From Rhodospirillales bacterium (GTDB taxonomy: Bacteria; Pseudomonadota; Alphaproteobacteria; Acetobacterales; Acetobacteraceae): a stretch of 64,000 nt of DNA. The stretch covers positions 60,819 to 124,818 of the forward strand of contig JANXTF010000128.1 of the NCBI GenBank assembly GCA_025352565.1, given 5' to 3'. The position numbers and the translations under genes are program-made. The notes under the pieces are model-generated. The model was given only the letters and a program-made list of their open reading frames with translations. It searched no databases and was not told where the DNA came from. Below, in pieces: positions 16,515 to 25,736 of this stretch (positions are counted from its first letter, which is position 1; each line of letters starts with the position of its first letter).

Positions 16515-17545
16515 GCGGGGACGCTTTCCGCGAGCCTGAGCAGGCTGGCGCAGGCGGCATTGCGGGCGGCGTAGTCCTTCCACGCGGTGGCCTCGGCGAT
16601 CTGCTTCCACTTGGCCAGTGCGTCGGCGGTGAAATCGCCGACCTTCACATTGGCCTTGGCGTAGATCGCGGCCAGCGCGTCGTCGTCGGCCTTCGCGGCC
16701 TGCAACGCGAACGCCTCCTGCGCCAGCCCGGCCGCGTCGATCGCCCCGCGCTGGTCGGCGCTCAGGCCGTCATAGATCGCTTTCGACATCAGCAGCGGCT
16801 CGAACATGAACCAGAAGCTGCCCTGCCGCCCGGTGGTCACGTTCCTGGCGATCTCCTGCAGGCGGAAGCTGATGAGGCTGGTCGACGACGTGACGGCCGC
16901 ATCGAGCGTGCCGGTCTGCATCGCGGCGTAGATCTCGTCGGACGGCACCGACGAGATGATCCCGCCAGCGGCCTTCAGCATCAGGTCCATCTCGCGAGAG
17001 CCGCCGCGCACCTTGAGGCCCTTCACGTCGTCGGGCGTCACCACCGCCCCGGCCCGGCTGGCGCAGCCGCCCGCCTGCCAGATCCAGGTGACGATCTTGA
17101 CGCCACGCTTGTCGAGCACGGTCGTGATCTCACGGCCGATCTCGGAAGTCTTCCAGGCCATGCCCTGCTGGTAGGTCGTCACCAGCATCGGCATCAGGCC
17201 GATATTGACCTCGGGCACCTCGCCGCCGGCATAGGCCAGCGGGTAGAGGGTGAAGTCGAGTGCGCCGCGCCGCATGGCCGAAAACTGCGCCACCGTCTTC
17301 ATCAGCGACGAGCCGGGATACATCTCGAAGCCAAGTTCGCCCTTGGTGCGCGCCTGCACATCGGCGGCGAAGCGGCGGACCAGGCGGTCGCGGAAATCGC
17401 CCTGCTCGATCGTGCCGCCGGGGAACTGGTGGCTGATCTTGAGCATCTTCGCGTCCGCCCGCGCCGTGCCGGGACGCAGGATGGCCGGGGCCGCGAGAGC
17501 AGCGCCGAAGCCGGCACGCAGGGCGTTGCGACGGGTGATGCGCAT
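16511..17545 (-). CDS. dctP: TRAP transporter solute-binding protein (DctP)
   Basis: A 344-aa periplasmic binding protein. The leader MRITRRNALRAGFGAALAAP is a Tat-like signal ending at about residue 31. The mature part has ISHQFPGGTIEQGDFR, the ligand-site block DDVKGLKVRGGSREMD with its conserved Arg, and GTLDAAVTSSTS. It is first in the operon dctP-dctQ-dctM. The Gly-Gly in place of the usual hydrophobic after Arg suggests a ligand unlike C4-dicarboxylate, which is inference only. Confidence 0.93.
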   Translation of the reverse strand: MRITRRNALRAGFGAALAAPAILRPGTARADAKMLKISHQFPGGTIEQGDFRDRLVRRFAADVQARTKGELGFEMYPGSSLMKTVAQFSAMRRGALDFTLYPLAYAGGEVPEVNIGLMPMLVTTYQQGMAWKTSEIGREITTVLDKRGVKIVTWIWQAGGCASRAGAVVTPDDVKGLKVRGGSREMDLMLKAAGGIISSVPSDEIYAAMQTGTLDAAVTSSTSLISFRLQEIARNVTTGRQGSFWFMFEPLLMSKAIYDGLSADQRGAIDAAGLAQEAFALQAAKADDDALAAIYAKANVKVGDFTADALAKWKQIAEATAWKDYAARNAACASLLRLAESVPA

Positions 17546-17733
17546 GGCAGTCCTCCAATCGCCGCTGGCGCGGCGTTGGGACAGTTTTTAGACTCCGGCA
17601 CGCGACGCGACAAGCACCGCCTTGCGGCCGGCCGGCGGACTGGAACGGCGAGACGGCAAGCGGCGAGACGCCGGCCGCGCGGCTGCGCCTCGCACCCCGA
17701 GGCGGGGTCTGCCGCTTCTCCGGCGCCAGCTTG

Positions 17734-18591
17734 TCAAGGGCAGCGCGCTTGCCTTGCCTCGTTGCCCCACTCCCGCATCCCCGCGCCGCCGCGCAAAGCG
17801 CCCGACAGCAATTTCGACCCCGGCATCGCGGCCCCGAAGCGGAAGCCCTGCCCCACCTCGCACCCGCCATCGCGCAGCTTGCGCGCCACCCGGTCGGTCT
17901 CGATCCCCTCGGCGACCACATCGAGCCGCAATTCGCGGGCGAGGCGCAGGGTCGCCTGGACGATCTTCCAGGCCTCGAGATCCGCGTCGCACGACATGAC
18001 GAAGGCGCGATCGATCTTGAGTTCGCTGAACGGCATCCGCAACAGCGCCAGCAGCGAGGCATGGCCGGTGCCGAAATCGTCGATCGAGCATCCGACGCCG
18101 AGATCGCGCAGGCGCCGCAGCGTTTGGCTCACCACGGCATCGCGGGTCAGCACGGCGGTCTCGGTGATTTCGGCGACCAGCGTCTCGGGTCCCATGCCGG
18201 TCTCGACCAGCAGGCGGCCGACCTCGTCGGCGAAGGACGGGTCATGCAGCAGGACCGGCGAGACATTCACTGCGACGGTCGCGCTCGGGTTGATGAGACG
18301 CAAGCTGGAGACGACCCGCAGCGCGCGGCCGAGCACGAACAGGGTAAGTTCGAGGATGCAGCCGCAAGCCTCGGCGACCGGGATAAAGATTTCGGGCGGC
18401 ACCACGCCCAGTTCCCGGTCGGTCCATCGCGCCAGCGCCTCGACCCCGATCATGTCGCCGCTGGCAAGCGACACCTTCGGTTGAAACGCGACACGGATCT
18501 CATTCAGCGCGAGGGCGGCGCGCAACCGCGTGGCGATGGCGCGGGAGCTACGGCGCGGCCGATGGCAGGGTCCGATGGCGGGCGATGACAT
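17734..18591 (-). CDS. EAL-domain cyclic-di-GMP phosphodiesterase
   Basis: A stand-alone EAL domain of 285 aa. The catalytic signature is intact: EALARW, the Asn in NVSPVLL, EITET, DDFGTGHASL, the LKIDRAFV Lys-Asp pair and VAEGIET. QGFRFGAAMP ends the domain. It should hydrolyse c-di-GMP to pGpG. No GGDEF, PAS or membrane segment accompanies it, so the input signal is not apparent. The start is uncertain: ATG at 18591 gives MSSPAIG; ATGs at 18621 and 18696 are in frame, but the latter would overlap the divergent exporter's leader region. Confidence 0.88.
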   Translation of the reverse strand: MSSPAIGPCHRPRRSSRAIATRLRAALALNEIRVAFQPKVSLASGDMIGVEALARWTDRELGVVPPEIFIPVAEACGCILELTLFVLGRALRVVSSLRLINPSATVAVNVSPVLLHDPSFADEVGRLLVETGMGPETLVAEITETAVLTRDAVVSQTLRRLRDLGVGCSIDDFGTGHASLLALLRMPFSELKIDRAFVMSCDADLEAWKIVQATLRLARELRLDVVAEGIETDRVARKLRDGGCEVGQGFRFGAAMPGSKLLSGALRGGAGMREWGNEARQARCP

Positions 18592-18716
18592 GATGCGGTG
18601 TCCGATGCGAGCGCCGATCATACGGACGCATGGGTGAAGCAATGGTAAACGCAGGTGATGAACTCCCGCCACCGGGAGGGGTAGCTGGCAGATCAAAGGA
18701 CGGGTATCAGCGACCT

Positions 18717-20285
18717 ATGGACGCCAGCACCAAAGCCGCGCCAGGCGATGCGGAATCTCTCGCGCACCCGCTTCCCACGTTCACCCACAAGCAAATCCTG
18801 CGGGTGGTGACCGGCGTCATGCTCTGCATCCTGCTGGCCGCGATCGACCAGACGGTCGTGGTGCCGGCGGTGCCCGCGATCGCGGCCGACCTCAACGGCT
18901 TCAGCCATCTTTCCTGGATCGTGTCGGCGTATCTGCTGACCTCCACCATCTCCACGCCGATTTACGGCAAGCTGTCCGACATCTATGGGCGGCGGACGCT
19001 GCTGCTCCCCGCCATCGTCATCTTCATCGTCGCATCTGCCCTGTGCGCGCTGTCGCAGTCGCTGCTGCAGCTGATCCTGTTCCGGGCCTTGCAAGGCCTC
19101 GGCGGCGGCGGCCTCATGGCGATTACCCAGGCGGCCATCGCCGACGTGGTCGCCCCGCGGGAACGTGGCCGCTACCAGGGCTACATGGCCGGCACCTGGG
19201 GGGTGGCAAGCGTTGCCGGACCCATCCTGGGCGGCTACCTCACCGACCATGTGTCGTGGCACTGGATTTTCTGGATCAACCTGCCGATCGGAGCGGTGGC
19301 GTTCGCTCTCAGCAGCCGCGCGCTCAGGATGCTCACGGTGCAGCCGCGCGGCGCGACCCCGATCGACTATGTCGGCGCGGCCCTGCTGAGCAGCATCACC
19401 ACGCTCTGCCTGCTGGCAATGAGCTGGGGCGGCGTGTCCTATGCCTGGGTCTCACCGGAAATCCTCGGCACGGTCGCCGCGACCGCGCTGCTGATCTGGC
19501 TGCTGGTGGTGTGGGAGCATCGGGCGGCGGACCCCTTGCTGCCGCCGCGCCTGTTCGCCAACTCGGTGTTCTCGCGCGGCGTGATCGTGGCCTTCATGGC
19601 GGCGGGCGCGATGTTCGGGGCCACGTTCCTGCTGCCGCTTTTCTTCCAGTTGGTGAAGGGTGTCGACGCCGGATCGTCGGGAGCGCTGATCGTGCCGTTC
19701 CTGGCCTCGAACACCGTCGGGGCGTTCTTTTCGGGACAGCTCGCGCGCCGCCTGGGACGCGCGAAGATCATCCTCGTCGGCGGACTCATCGCGGCTCTGG
19801 TGGGCTTCGGCCTGCTGGCCAGCCTGAACGCCAGCAGTTCCACCCTGTTCGCAATCGTCGCCATGTTGATCGTGGGCTTCGGCATCGGCGTGTGTATGCC
19901 CGCGAGCCTCGTGGTCGTGCAGAACGCGGCCGAACGGCGCGATGTGGGGTCGGCCACGGGCGGGCTGCTGTTCCTGCGCTCCATGGGTGCCGCGTTCGGG
20001 AGCACGATGGCGGGCGGATTGCTCGCCAGCCGCTTCACCCAGAGCCTCGCCTCGGCGGGCGTGCGGACAACCATCGACCTCGGCGAGATGCGCGGCCACG
20101 GCGACGCGATGAACGGGCTTGACGCGGCTACCCGCCTGCTCGCCGAGCAGTCCCTCGCCAGCGGCTTCCACCTTGCCTTTGCCGCCTGCGCCGGGTTCGC
20201 GGCGGCGGCGCTCGTCGTGTGCCTCGGCATGCGCGACCTGCCGCTGCAGTCCAGCGGGGTGGCGTCAGGCGGGGTGGGCCACTGA
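18717..20285 (+). CDS. MFS multidrug exporter, DHA2 (EmrB/QacA-like) family
   Basis: A 522-aa major facilitator with about 14 hydrophobic helices, the number typical of the DHA2 drug-proton antiporters. Helix 1 has the conserved LLAAIDQTVVVPAVPAIA, loop 2-3 has motif A (GKLSDIYGRRTLL), and helix 5 has motif C (ASVAGPILGGYLTD). The inferred role is efflux of hydrophobic or cationic toxicants. The ATG at 18717 (MDASTKAAPG) is preferred; AAAGGA upstream is rather distant (about 16 bases). It is transcribed divergently from the EAL gene. No membrane-fusion partner adjoins. Confidence 0.88.
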   Translation: MDASTKAAPGDAESLAHPLPTFTHKQILRVVTGVMLCILLAAIDQTVVVPAVPAIAADLNGFSHLSWIVSAYLLTSTISTPIYGKLSDIYGRRTLLLPAIVIFIVASALCALSQSLLQLILFRALQGLGGGGLMAITQAAIADVVAPRERGRYQGYMAGTWGVASVAGPILGGYLTDHVSWHWIFWINLPIGAVAFALSSRALRMLTVQPRGATPIDYVGAALLSSITTLCLLAMSWGGVSYAWVSPEILGTVAATALLIWLLVVWEHRAADPLLPPRLFANSVFSRGVIVAFMAAGAMFGATFLLPLFFQLVKGVDAGSSGALIVPFLASNTVGAFFSGQLARRLGRAKIILVGGLIAALVGFGLLASLNASSSTLFAIVAMLIVGFGIGVCMPASLVVVQNAAERRDVGSATGGLLFLRSMGAAFGSTMAGGLLASRFTQSLASAGVRTTIDLGEMRGHGDAMNGLDAATRLLAEQSLASGFHLAFAACAGFAAAALVVCLGMRDLPLQSSGVASGGVGH

Positions 20286-20288
20286 CCC

Positions 20289-20474
20289 TCAGGTCGGCGC
20301 GATCGGCGCGCAGTTGCGGCGGCCGGCCATCACGCAGTCCTGGATCTTGCTCACGCCAGACAGCACATGGGCCACATAGAGGCTCCCGAGCACGATCGCG
20401 ACGACCACCGCCATCGCAATCAGCGGTCCTCGGCGCGAAGGCGGTTCCTGCTCGTCCTGATCGTCCGGTCTCAT
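20289..20474 (-). CDS. Small single-pass membrane protein with Cys tail
   Basis: A 61-aa protein: 18 polar N-terminal residues (MRPDDQDEQEPPSRRG), one transmembrane helix (about 17-40) and a tail SKIQDCVMAGRRNCAPI with a C-x7-C spacing. GGCGGA precedes the ATG. Small proteins with a closely similar C-terminal tail are, from memory, common in alphaproteobacteria but lack a function. The positive-inside rule suggests that the Cys tail is periplasmic, where it could form a disulfide. It converges on the MFS gene with a 3-base gap and is divergent from the hydrolase. Confidence 0.65.
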   Translation of the reverse strand: MRPDDQDEQEPPSRRGPLIAMAVVVAIVLGSLYVAHVLSGVSKIQDCVMAGRRNCAPIAPT

Positions 20475-20528
20475 TCCGCCATCGCGACTTTGGTTGACAG
20501 GCGACGCCCCGCCCCGCCACTTCACTCC

Positions 20529-21398
20529 ATGCACATCATCTTGGCAATCCCGGCGGCGATCCTCGGCCTGTGGCTTTCGCTGGCACCCGCCAGCGCGGCG
20601 CAGGACCGCTATTTCATGACCAGCGACGGCGTGCGGCTGCACTACGCCGAGGCCGGCCGGGGGCAGACATTGGTGCTGGTGCCGGGCTGGACCATGCCGG
20701 CCTGGATCTTCGACGCCCAGATGGCCGACCTGTCACGCGCCTACCATGTCGTGGCGTTCGATCCCCGCTCCCAGGGAAGCAGCGAGATCGCCGCCAACGG
20801 GCATGAGCCGGGACGGCGCGGCCAGGATATCGCCGAGTTGCTGGCCCAGCTCGGCACCGCGCCGGTGGTGCTGCTCGGGTGGTCGCTCGGTGTGCTCGAT
20901 TCGCTGGCCTACGTCCACGCCCATGGCGACGCGCGGATCGCCGGCCTCGTTCTGGTGGACAACTCGGTGGGCGAGAACCCGCCGCCGGCACCCGACAGCC
21001 CCCCGGTGGACCGCCGGCGGGGCCACCGGGGGGCGGTGCCGCGCGACGTGTCGATGCGCAATTTCGTGCGCGGCATGTTCGCGCGACCGATGCCGTCCGA
21101 CTACATCGAGCGCCTGACCGAAGCGGCCCTGCGCACCCCGCCCGCCGCCGCCGCCGCCTTGCTGGCATACCCGGTCCCGCGCAGCTACTGGCGCGAGGCG
21201 GTGTATTCGACCCGCAAGCCGGTGCTCTACATCGTGCGCCGGGGCCTGGCCGGACAGGCGGACAGCCTCGCGGCCAATGCCCCATCGGCCGAATCGGTGG
21301 TGCTGAGCGGCGTGGGCCACGCGATGTTCGTCGATGACCCGCAAGGCTTCGATCGGCGTGTCACCACCTTCATGCAGACCCGCGTATGGCCGCGCTGA
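20529..21398 (+). CDS. Exported alpha/beta hydrolase
   Basis: A 289-aa alpha/beta-hydrolase with an N-terminal signal peptide (residues 1-24, ending APASA-A). The nucleophile elbow is GWSLG with Ser119, preceded by the oxyanion segment LVPGWTMPAW. The catalytic His is in SGVGHAMFVDDP near the C-terminus, and an acid lies between them. It is expected in the periplasm. Substrate unknown; esters or lactones are typical. Its last 13 bases overlap the next gene, so it is the first gene of the three-gene envelope operon. Confidence 0.88.
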   Translation: MHIILAIPAAILGLWLSLAPASAAQDRYFMTSDGVRLHYAEAGRGQTLVLVPGWTMPAWIFDAQMADLSRAYHVVAFDPRSQGSSEIAANGHEPGRRGQDIAELLAQLGTAPVVLLGWSLGVLDSLAYVHAHGDARIAGLVLVDNSVGENPPPAPDSPPVDRRRGHRGAVPRDVSMRNFVRGMFARPMPSDYIERLTEAALRTPPAAAAALLAYPVPRSYWREAVYSTRKPVLYIVRRGLAGQADSLAANAPSAESVVLSGVGHAMFVDDPQGFDRRVTTFMQTRVWPR

Positions 21399-23842
21399 AC
21401 GTGCGTGCCGGCTGGCAAACCATGGCGCCGCTGTTCCTGGTGTCGGCGGCGGTCGTAGGCTTCGAGATCGCGCTGACACGGTATTTCGCCGTCGCGAAAT
21501 GGTCCGAGTACGGCTACTGGGTGATCTCCATCGTGCTGGCCGGCTTCGCGCTGAGCGGGGTGGCAATGGCACTCGCGCGCGACGCGGTGGCCCGGCACGG
21601 GCCGGCGCTCGCGGCGATGCTGCCGGTGGCGCTGATCGCCACGGCGGCGATCGGCTATCATTTCGTCTGCACCAACCCGTTCAACCCCCTGCAATTGCAA
21701 AATCAGGCGACGCTTTCGAGCGAATTGTGGAACATCGCCGGGTACTACGTGGCGCTGCTGCCGTTCTTCTTCCTGGCCGGCACCTATATCAGCCTGTGCT
21801 TCGTGATGAACGACGCCCAGATCGGCCGCGTCTATGGCTTCGACCTCACGGGCGCCGGCATCGGGGCGCTCGCGGTGCTGCTGTTGATGGAGGCGGTGCA
21901 TCCGTTCGCGCTGATGCCGTTTCTGCTGGTGCCGCTCGGCGCCGCCTGCCTGTTCGCCACTTGGCGGCGCGGTCCGGTGCTTCTCGCGGCCTTGCTGGTG
22001 CTGGCGGGAGCGGAGGCGCTGCTCATGTTGGACGACGAGGCGAGTTTCAACGATTTCAAGGCGATCTACGCGCCGCTTCATGTGCCGAACGCGCGCGTTC
22101 TGGCGGAACGCCCGTCTCCACGCGGCATCTACATGCTGCTCGACGACTTCACCGAGCGGGTGGACACCGACGTCTCCAACGATGCCGGCATGATGGGCCT
22201 TGCCGGGCCGCCCGAGACGTTCGGCCTGTATCGCGACGGCAACCGCATCGCCGCCCTGCCCAAGCCGGGACCGATGGATTCGCGCTACGCCGGTGCCACC
22301 CTGGCCGCCCTGCCTTACACGCTCCGCCCAAACCCGCGCGTGCTCCTCGCCGGCACCTCGGGAGGCTTCCGCATTTCGGAGGCGCGGGCGCTGGGGGCGG
22401 CCGAAATCGACGCGCTGGAACCGGACCCGGTCCTGCGCGCGGCGGTGCGCGACGGCCTCGGTGCGTCGCCCGCGCAACCCCTGGCAGGCGTTCGCCTGCT
22501 CGGCGACAGCCCGTTGGCCATGGCGCGTCGCGGCGGCGGCTACGATCTGATCGACTATGCGGGCGACTTCCTCGACAGCGCCGAAGCCAATTCCAGCGCG
22601 TTCTCCGCCGAGGCCGTCGCCGCGGATCTCCGCGCTCTGGCGCCGGGCGGCATCCTCTCGCTGCCGGTGTCGATCCGCGAGTTCCCCGCCTATGCCGGGC
22701 GGATGCTGGCTACCGTGCGCGCGGGCCTCGGCCTGGCCGGGATCGGTCAGGCCCCCGCGCATGTCCTGGTTTATCGGTCGGCCTGGAACGTCCGCATCCT
22801 GGTGTCGGCCAGCGCTTTCGATGCCGAGCGGATCGCCGCCGCCAAGGCGTTCTGCGGCGAGCGGTCCTTCGACCTGTCCTATTATCCCGGCATCGACGTG
22901 GAAGCCGCGCGCGCCGACATCTATAACGACCTGCCGGCCGTCTCGTTCGAGGAAGGCCAGGTGACCTCCGGCGCTGGCGCCCATGACGCGATCGCCGACG
23001 AGGCGGGGCATGTGCTGGCGGGCGAGCCCACGCCGTCCGCCGCCGCGTTCGATCTGCGCCCGATCACGCTCGACCGGCCGAGTTTCTACTCGGTGCTGCG
23101 TCTGTCGCAGCTTGGCATCATCCTCAAACGGCTGGAGATCCTGCCACAGGCCGAAGTCGGCGCGCTGGTGAACCTCGCCGTGCTCGCGCAGGCGGCCGTG
23201 ATCGCGCTCATCGTTCTGGTGGTGCCGCTGCTGGGCGGGGTGCGGGCGCGGGCGGCCAGCTTCGGGACGGGGCGCGCGATCCTGTATTTCGCGGCCCTCG
23301 GCCTCGGTTTCCTGTTCATCGAGATGTTCCTGATCGACCGCGCCAGCTTCTATCTGAACGACCGGACCAGCGGCTTCGCGCTCGTGCTCACCGGCATGCT
23401 CATTTTCTCCGGCCTCGGCAGCATGGCCACCGGGCGGTTCGCCGCCGACCCGGCCCGCGGCGCCAAGCTCGCCATCGCCGTCGCCCTGATGTGGTGCCTG
23501 GCCGCCCGGTTCGGGCTGGAGCCGGCGATGCTGGCGACGCTCGACCTGCCATGGCTGGCCCGCGCGGCATTGGTGCTGCTGGCCATTGCGCCCGTATCGT
23601 TCGCACTCGGCCTGCCGTTTCCGCTCGGGTTGCAACGGACCGGCTCAGGCGCCTTCCTGCCCTGGGCCTGGGGCATCAATGGCGCGTTTTCCGTGGTTTC
23701 CACGCCACTGGCGAACCTTATCGCGTTACAGGAAGGGTACAATGGGGTTCTAAGCGGCGCCGCACTGCTGTATCTGGCGGCGCATATCGCTTACCCCAGC
23801 CTGAGAAAGAGAAAACAGTGGCAGGATCTACCGGCCTCCTGA
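21386..23842 (+). CDS. Polytopic membrane protein with spermidine-synthase-like methyltransferase-fold domain
   Basis: An 818-aa protein in three parts. Residues 1-215 hold about seven hydrophobic helices, 220-590 are soluble, and 590-800 hold about seven more helices. The soluble part has a Rossmann-like core recalling spermidine synthases: LLAGTSGGFRISEA in place of the glycine-rich loop, an acidic strand end EIDALEPDP, and YDLIDYAGDF where the catalytic Asp region would be. The SAM-site motifs are loosened, so transferase activity is uncertain. Large fused membrane proteins of this kind are known by annotation only. It overlaps both neighbours (13 and 25 bases). Confidence 0.8.
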   Translation: MAALNVRAGWQTMAPLFLVSAAVVGFEIALTRYFAVAKWSEYGYWVISIVLAGFALSGVAMALARDAVARHGPALAAMLPVALIATAAIGYHFVCTNPFNPLQLQNQATLSSELWNIAGYYVALLPFFFLAGTYISLCFVMNDAQIGRVYGFDLTGAGIGALAVLLLMEAVHPFALMPFLLVPLGAACLFATWRRGPVLLAALLVLAGAEALLMLDDEASFNDFKAIYAPLHVPNARVLAERPSPRGIYMLLDDFTERVDTDVSNDAGMMGLAGPPETFGLYRDGNRIAALPKPGPMDSRYAGATLAALPYTLRPNPRVLLAGTSGGFRISEARALGAAEIDALEPDPVLRAAVRDGLGASPAQPLAGVRLLGDSPLAMARRGGGYDLIDYAGDFLDSAEANSSAFSAEAVAADLRALAPGGILSLPVSIREFPAYAGRMLATVRAGLGLAGIGQAPAHVLVYRSAWNVRILVSASAFDAERIAAAKAFCGERSFDLSYYPGIDVEAARADIYNDLPAVSFEEGQVTSGAGAHDAIADEAGHVLAGEPTPSAAAFDLRPITLDRPSFYSVLRLSQLGIILKRLEILPQAEVGALVNLAVLAQAAVIALIVLVVPLLGGVRARAASFGTGRAILYFAALGLGFLFIEMFLIDRASFYLNDRTSGFALVLTGMLIFSGLGSMATGRFAADPARGAKLAIAVALMWCLAARFGLEPAMLATLDLPWLARAALVLLAIAPVSFALGLPFPLGLQRTGSGAFLPWAWGINGAFSVVSTPLANLIALQEGYNGVLSGAALLYLAAHIAYPSLRKRKQWQDLPAS

Positions 23843-24801
23843 GCCGTCGCGGCTTCATCGCTTCCGGCTCGCTTGCACTCCCCGCCCTGGGCCTCGCGTC
23901 ACGGGCCCACGCCGCCACGGCGCCGTGGACCCGGCAGGCGTTCGAGGAGGCGATGGGCAAGTCCGGCCGTCCGGTGAGCCTCACCGACCCGCAGTTCCAG
24001 GCGATCCAGTCGCGCAAGCCGGCGGCGATCCACCGCATCGAGAGCTACCTGAAAGAACACCTCGGCAGCGCCGATCCCGCGGTGATGGCGGCGTTCCAGG
24101 CAGTGCCACGCGAATACTACCACTACATGTACGCCGACCACCGCGCCGCCCCCGGCGAAGCGTATGAGGAAAACCCCAAGCCGTGGGCGCTTGGCTACGG
24201 CTCGGCGCTCTCGGATTATCTCGGCCAGGCCTACATGACTCAGGTCGCCAAGCCGCAGCCCGGCGACGTGACCCTCGAGATCGGCACCGGCAGCGGCTAC
24301 CAGAGCTCCATCCTGTCGCGCATCGTCAAGCGCGCCTATTCGATCGAGATCATCGAGCCGCTCGGCCGTGCGGTGGGCAAGATATTCGCGCCGCTCGGCT
24401 ACGACAACATCGAGAGCCGGGTCGGCGACGGCTACTATGGCTGGCCTGAGGTGCAAGGAGGCTTCGACGTCATCATCATCACCTGTGCGGCGCAGTACGC
24501 GCCGCCGGAGCTTTTCAAGCAGTTGAAGCCGGGTGGCCGGATGCTCATTCCCATCGGCCAGCCGTTCAAGCGTGGGCAGTTCCTCTACGTCTACAACAAG
24601 GATGCCGAGGGCAAGATCCACTCTCGCAAGGATGTGGGCGTGTTCTTCATCCCGATGACCGGGGCCATGATGAAGACGCCCGCACCCAAGGAGAGTCCGG
24701 TAGCCAAGGAGAGTTCGGCGCCCAAGGAGGGTTCGGCGGCGGTCTCGGCGGCGGCTTCTCCCGCTGCCGACGCCGCAATCAGCCCGCCGATGCCGAAATA
24801 A
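23818..24801 (+). CDS. pcm: Tat-exported protein-L-isoaspartate O-methyltransferase (PCMT) homologue
   Basis: A 327-aa PCMT-family protein. The SAM-binding motif I is VTLEIGTGSGYQ (151-162), preceded by the family's substrate-side block ALSDYLGQAYMTQV. PCMT normally repairs isoaspartyl residues in the cytoplasm using SAM. Here residues 8-32 form a Tat signal (SRRGFIASGSLALP), predicting export after folding. The start is GTG at 23818 with GAGAAAGAG upstream. The C-terminal 45 residues are low-complexity, with three 6-residue KE(S/G)-type repeats. Export raises the question of how SAM would be supplied; the protein may act on another substrate. Confidence 0.85.
   Translation: MAGSTGLLSRRGFIASGSLALPALGLASRAHAATAPWTRQAFEEAMGKSGRPVSLTDPQFQAIQSRKPAAIHRIESYLKEHLGSADPAVMAAFQAVPREYYHYMYADHRAAPGEAYEENPKPWALGYGSALSDYLGQAYMTQVAKPQPGDVTLEIGTGSGYQSSILSRIVKRAYSIEIIEPLGRAVGKIFAPLGYDNIESRVGDGYYGWPEVQGGFDVIIITCAAQYAPPELFKQLKPGGRMLIPIGQPFKRGQFLYVYNKDAEGKIHSRKDVGVFFIPMTGAMMKTPAPKESPVAKESSAPKEGSAAVSAAASPAADAAISPPMPK
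24688..24741 (+). repeat. Three 18-bp tandem repeats in the 3' end of pcm
   Basis: Units starting AAGGAGAGTCC, AAGGAGAGTTC and AAGGAGGGTTC follow each other in frame and encode KESPVA, KESSAP and KEGSAA. They form a flexible charged tail, and copy number may vary between strains. Confidence 0.8.
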
Positions 24802-24805
24802 GGCG

Positions 24806-25678
24806 TCAGGCGGCTTTCGCAGTCGCCAACGCAGCCAGCCGCGCCGCGATCCGGGTGCCGATGCCCGGATCGACGCCGCGCAGCGGCGCCCGCATCGTGC
24901 GCCAGGAAGCTTCGCCAGTTTGGGCCGCGAGCACCGATTTCAGGCTGGCCTGAAATGGCCCCTCCATCAACGCGATCGCCGCGCGCATGGCCGGCTCGCC
25001 CGCCGGTCCGTCGAACATGGCACGGACGAGGGAAGGTGCGATGTTGACCATGGCACAGATCGATCCGGCGCCCCCTTCGGCCAAAGCGCGCGCGATATCG
25101 CCCTCCGCCCCGACCAGAGTGTCGGCCTCGGGTGCCGCGGCGCGGAACGCCCGGAAGTTGGCGAACTCGCCGGTGCTGTCCTTCACGCCAGCGAGCATGG
25201 CGCCGTAGCGCGCGCGAAGCTGGCCATAAATCGCCGCGGGCACCCCCACGCCCGAAACCTGCGGGATATGATACAGCGTGGCGCGCAGCCGATCCGAGCC
25301 GATGCCGTCGATGATGGCCGCGAAGGCATCGGCCACCCCCTCGTCCGTGGCGTCGCGAAAGAAATACGGCGGCAGGATCAGCGCGTCCGTCATGCCGAGC
25401 GAGAGCGCATCGCGCGTCATTGCCACCGTGTCCGGAATAGCCGGGCAGCCAGTGCCAAGGGCGACGCAGCCCGCTGGAACCCCAGCCTTCAACAGCGCCT
25501 CGGCGGCGGCCAGCCGTTCGGGCGCGCTGAACGACGGGCCTTCGCCGGTGGTGCCGAACGGCACCAACCCGTCGCATCCCTGCTTCAACAGCCAGAGCCC
25601 ATGGTTCGCGAGAAGCCCATGATCGACATGGCCCTCCGCATCCAACGGTGTCGCCATTGCAGCCCAAAGGCCCTTCAT
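24806..25678 (-). CDS. DapA/NAL-family class I aldolase (dihydrodipicolinate synthase-like)
   Basis: A 290-aa TIM-barrel protein of the DHDPS/N-acetylneuraminate lyase superfamily. The pyruvate Schiff-base Lys166 is in AGVKDSTG, Tyr136 in TLYHIP and the GTTGEGPSF loop (42-50) is intact. It condenses or cleaves pyruvate with an aldehyde. It is probably not the housekeeping DapA, since its surroundings have no lysine genes; a sugar-acid or keto-acid aldolase is as likely. The ATG at 25678 has GGGGAG upstream. It is 58 bases downstream of the radical SAM gene. Confidence 0.85.
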   Translation of the reverse strand: MKGLWAAMATPLDAEGHVDHGLLANHGLWLLKQGCDGLVPFGTTGEGPSFSAPERLAAAEALLKAGVPAGCVALGTGCPAIPDTVAMTRDALSLGMTDALILPPYFFRDATDEGVADAFAAIIDGIGSDRLRATLYHIPQVSGVGVPAAIYGQLRARYGAMLAGVKDSTGEFANFRAFRAAAPEADTLVGAEGDIARALAEGGAGSICAMVNIAPSLVRAMFDGPAGEPAMRAAIALMEGPFQASLKSVLAAQTGEASWRTMRAPLRGVDPGIGTRIAARLAALATAKAA

Positions 25679-25736
25679 CACGCTGCTCCCCGATATTGCG
25701 CCTGGCGAAACCCAGCCTAACAGGGCGTGGCCGGGC

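Noticed and set aside
16515..16610. Extending dctQ upstream to a longer start
   Set aside because: The added residues lie wholly inside dctP and are Arg/Gln-rich without likeness to DctQ; the TTG at the dctP stop fits gene coupling better.
21227..23635. 802-codon open frame opposite the spermidine-synthase-like gene
   Set aside because: Composition is dominated by Arg, Gln, Glu and His with no recognisable motif, and the plus-strand frame has clear membrane helices and gene overlaps. Treated as a codon-bias shadow.
24806..25678. Calling this gene dapA
   Set aside because: The catalytic Lys and Tyr are present, but many family members act on other keto acids and no lysine-pathway genes adjoin.
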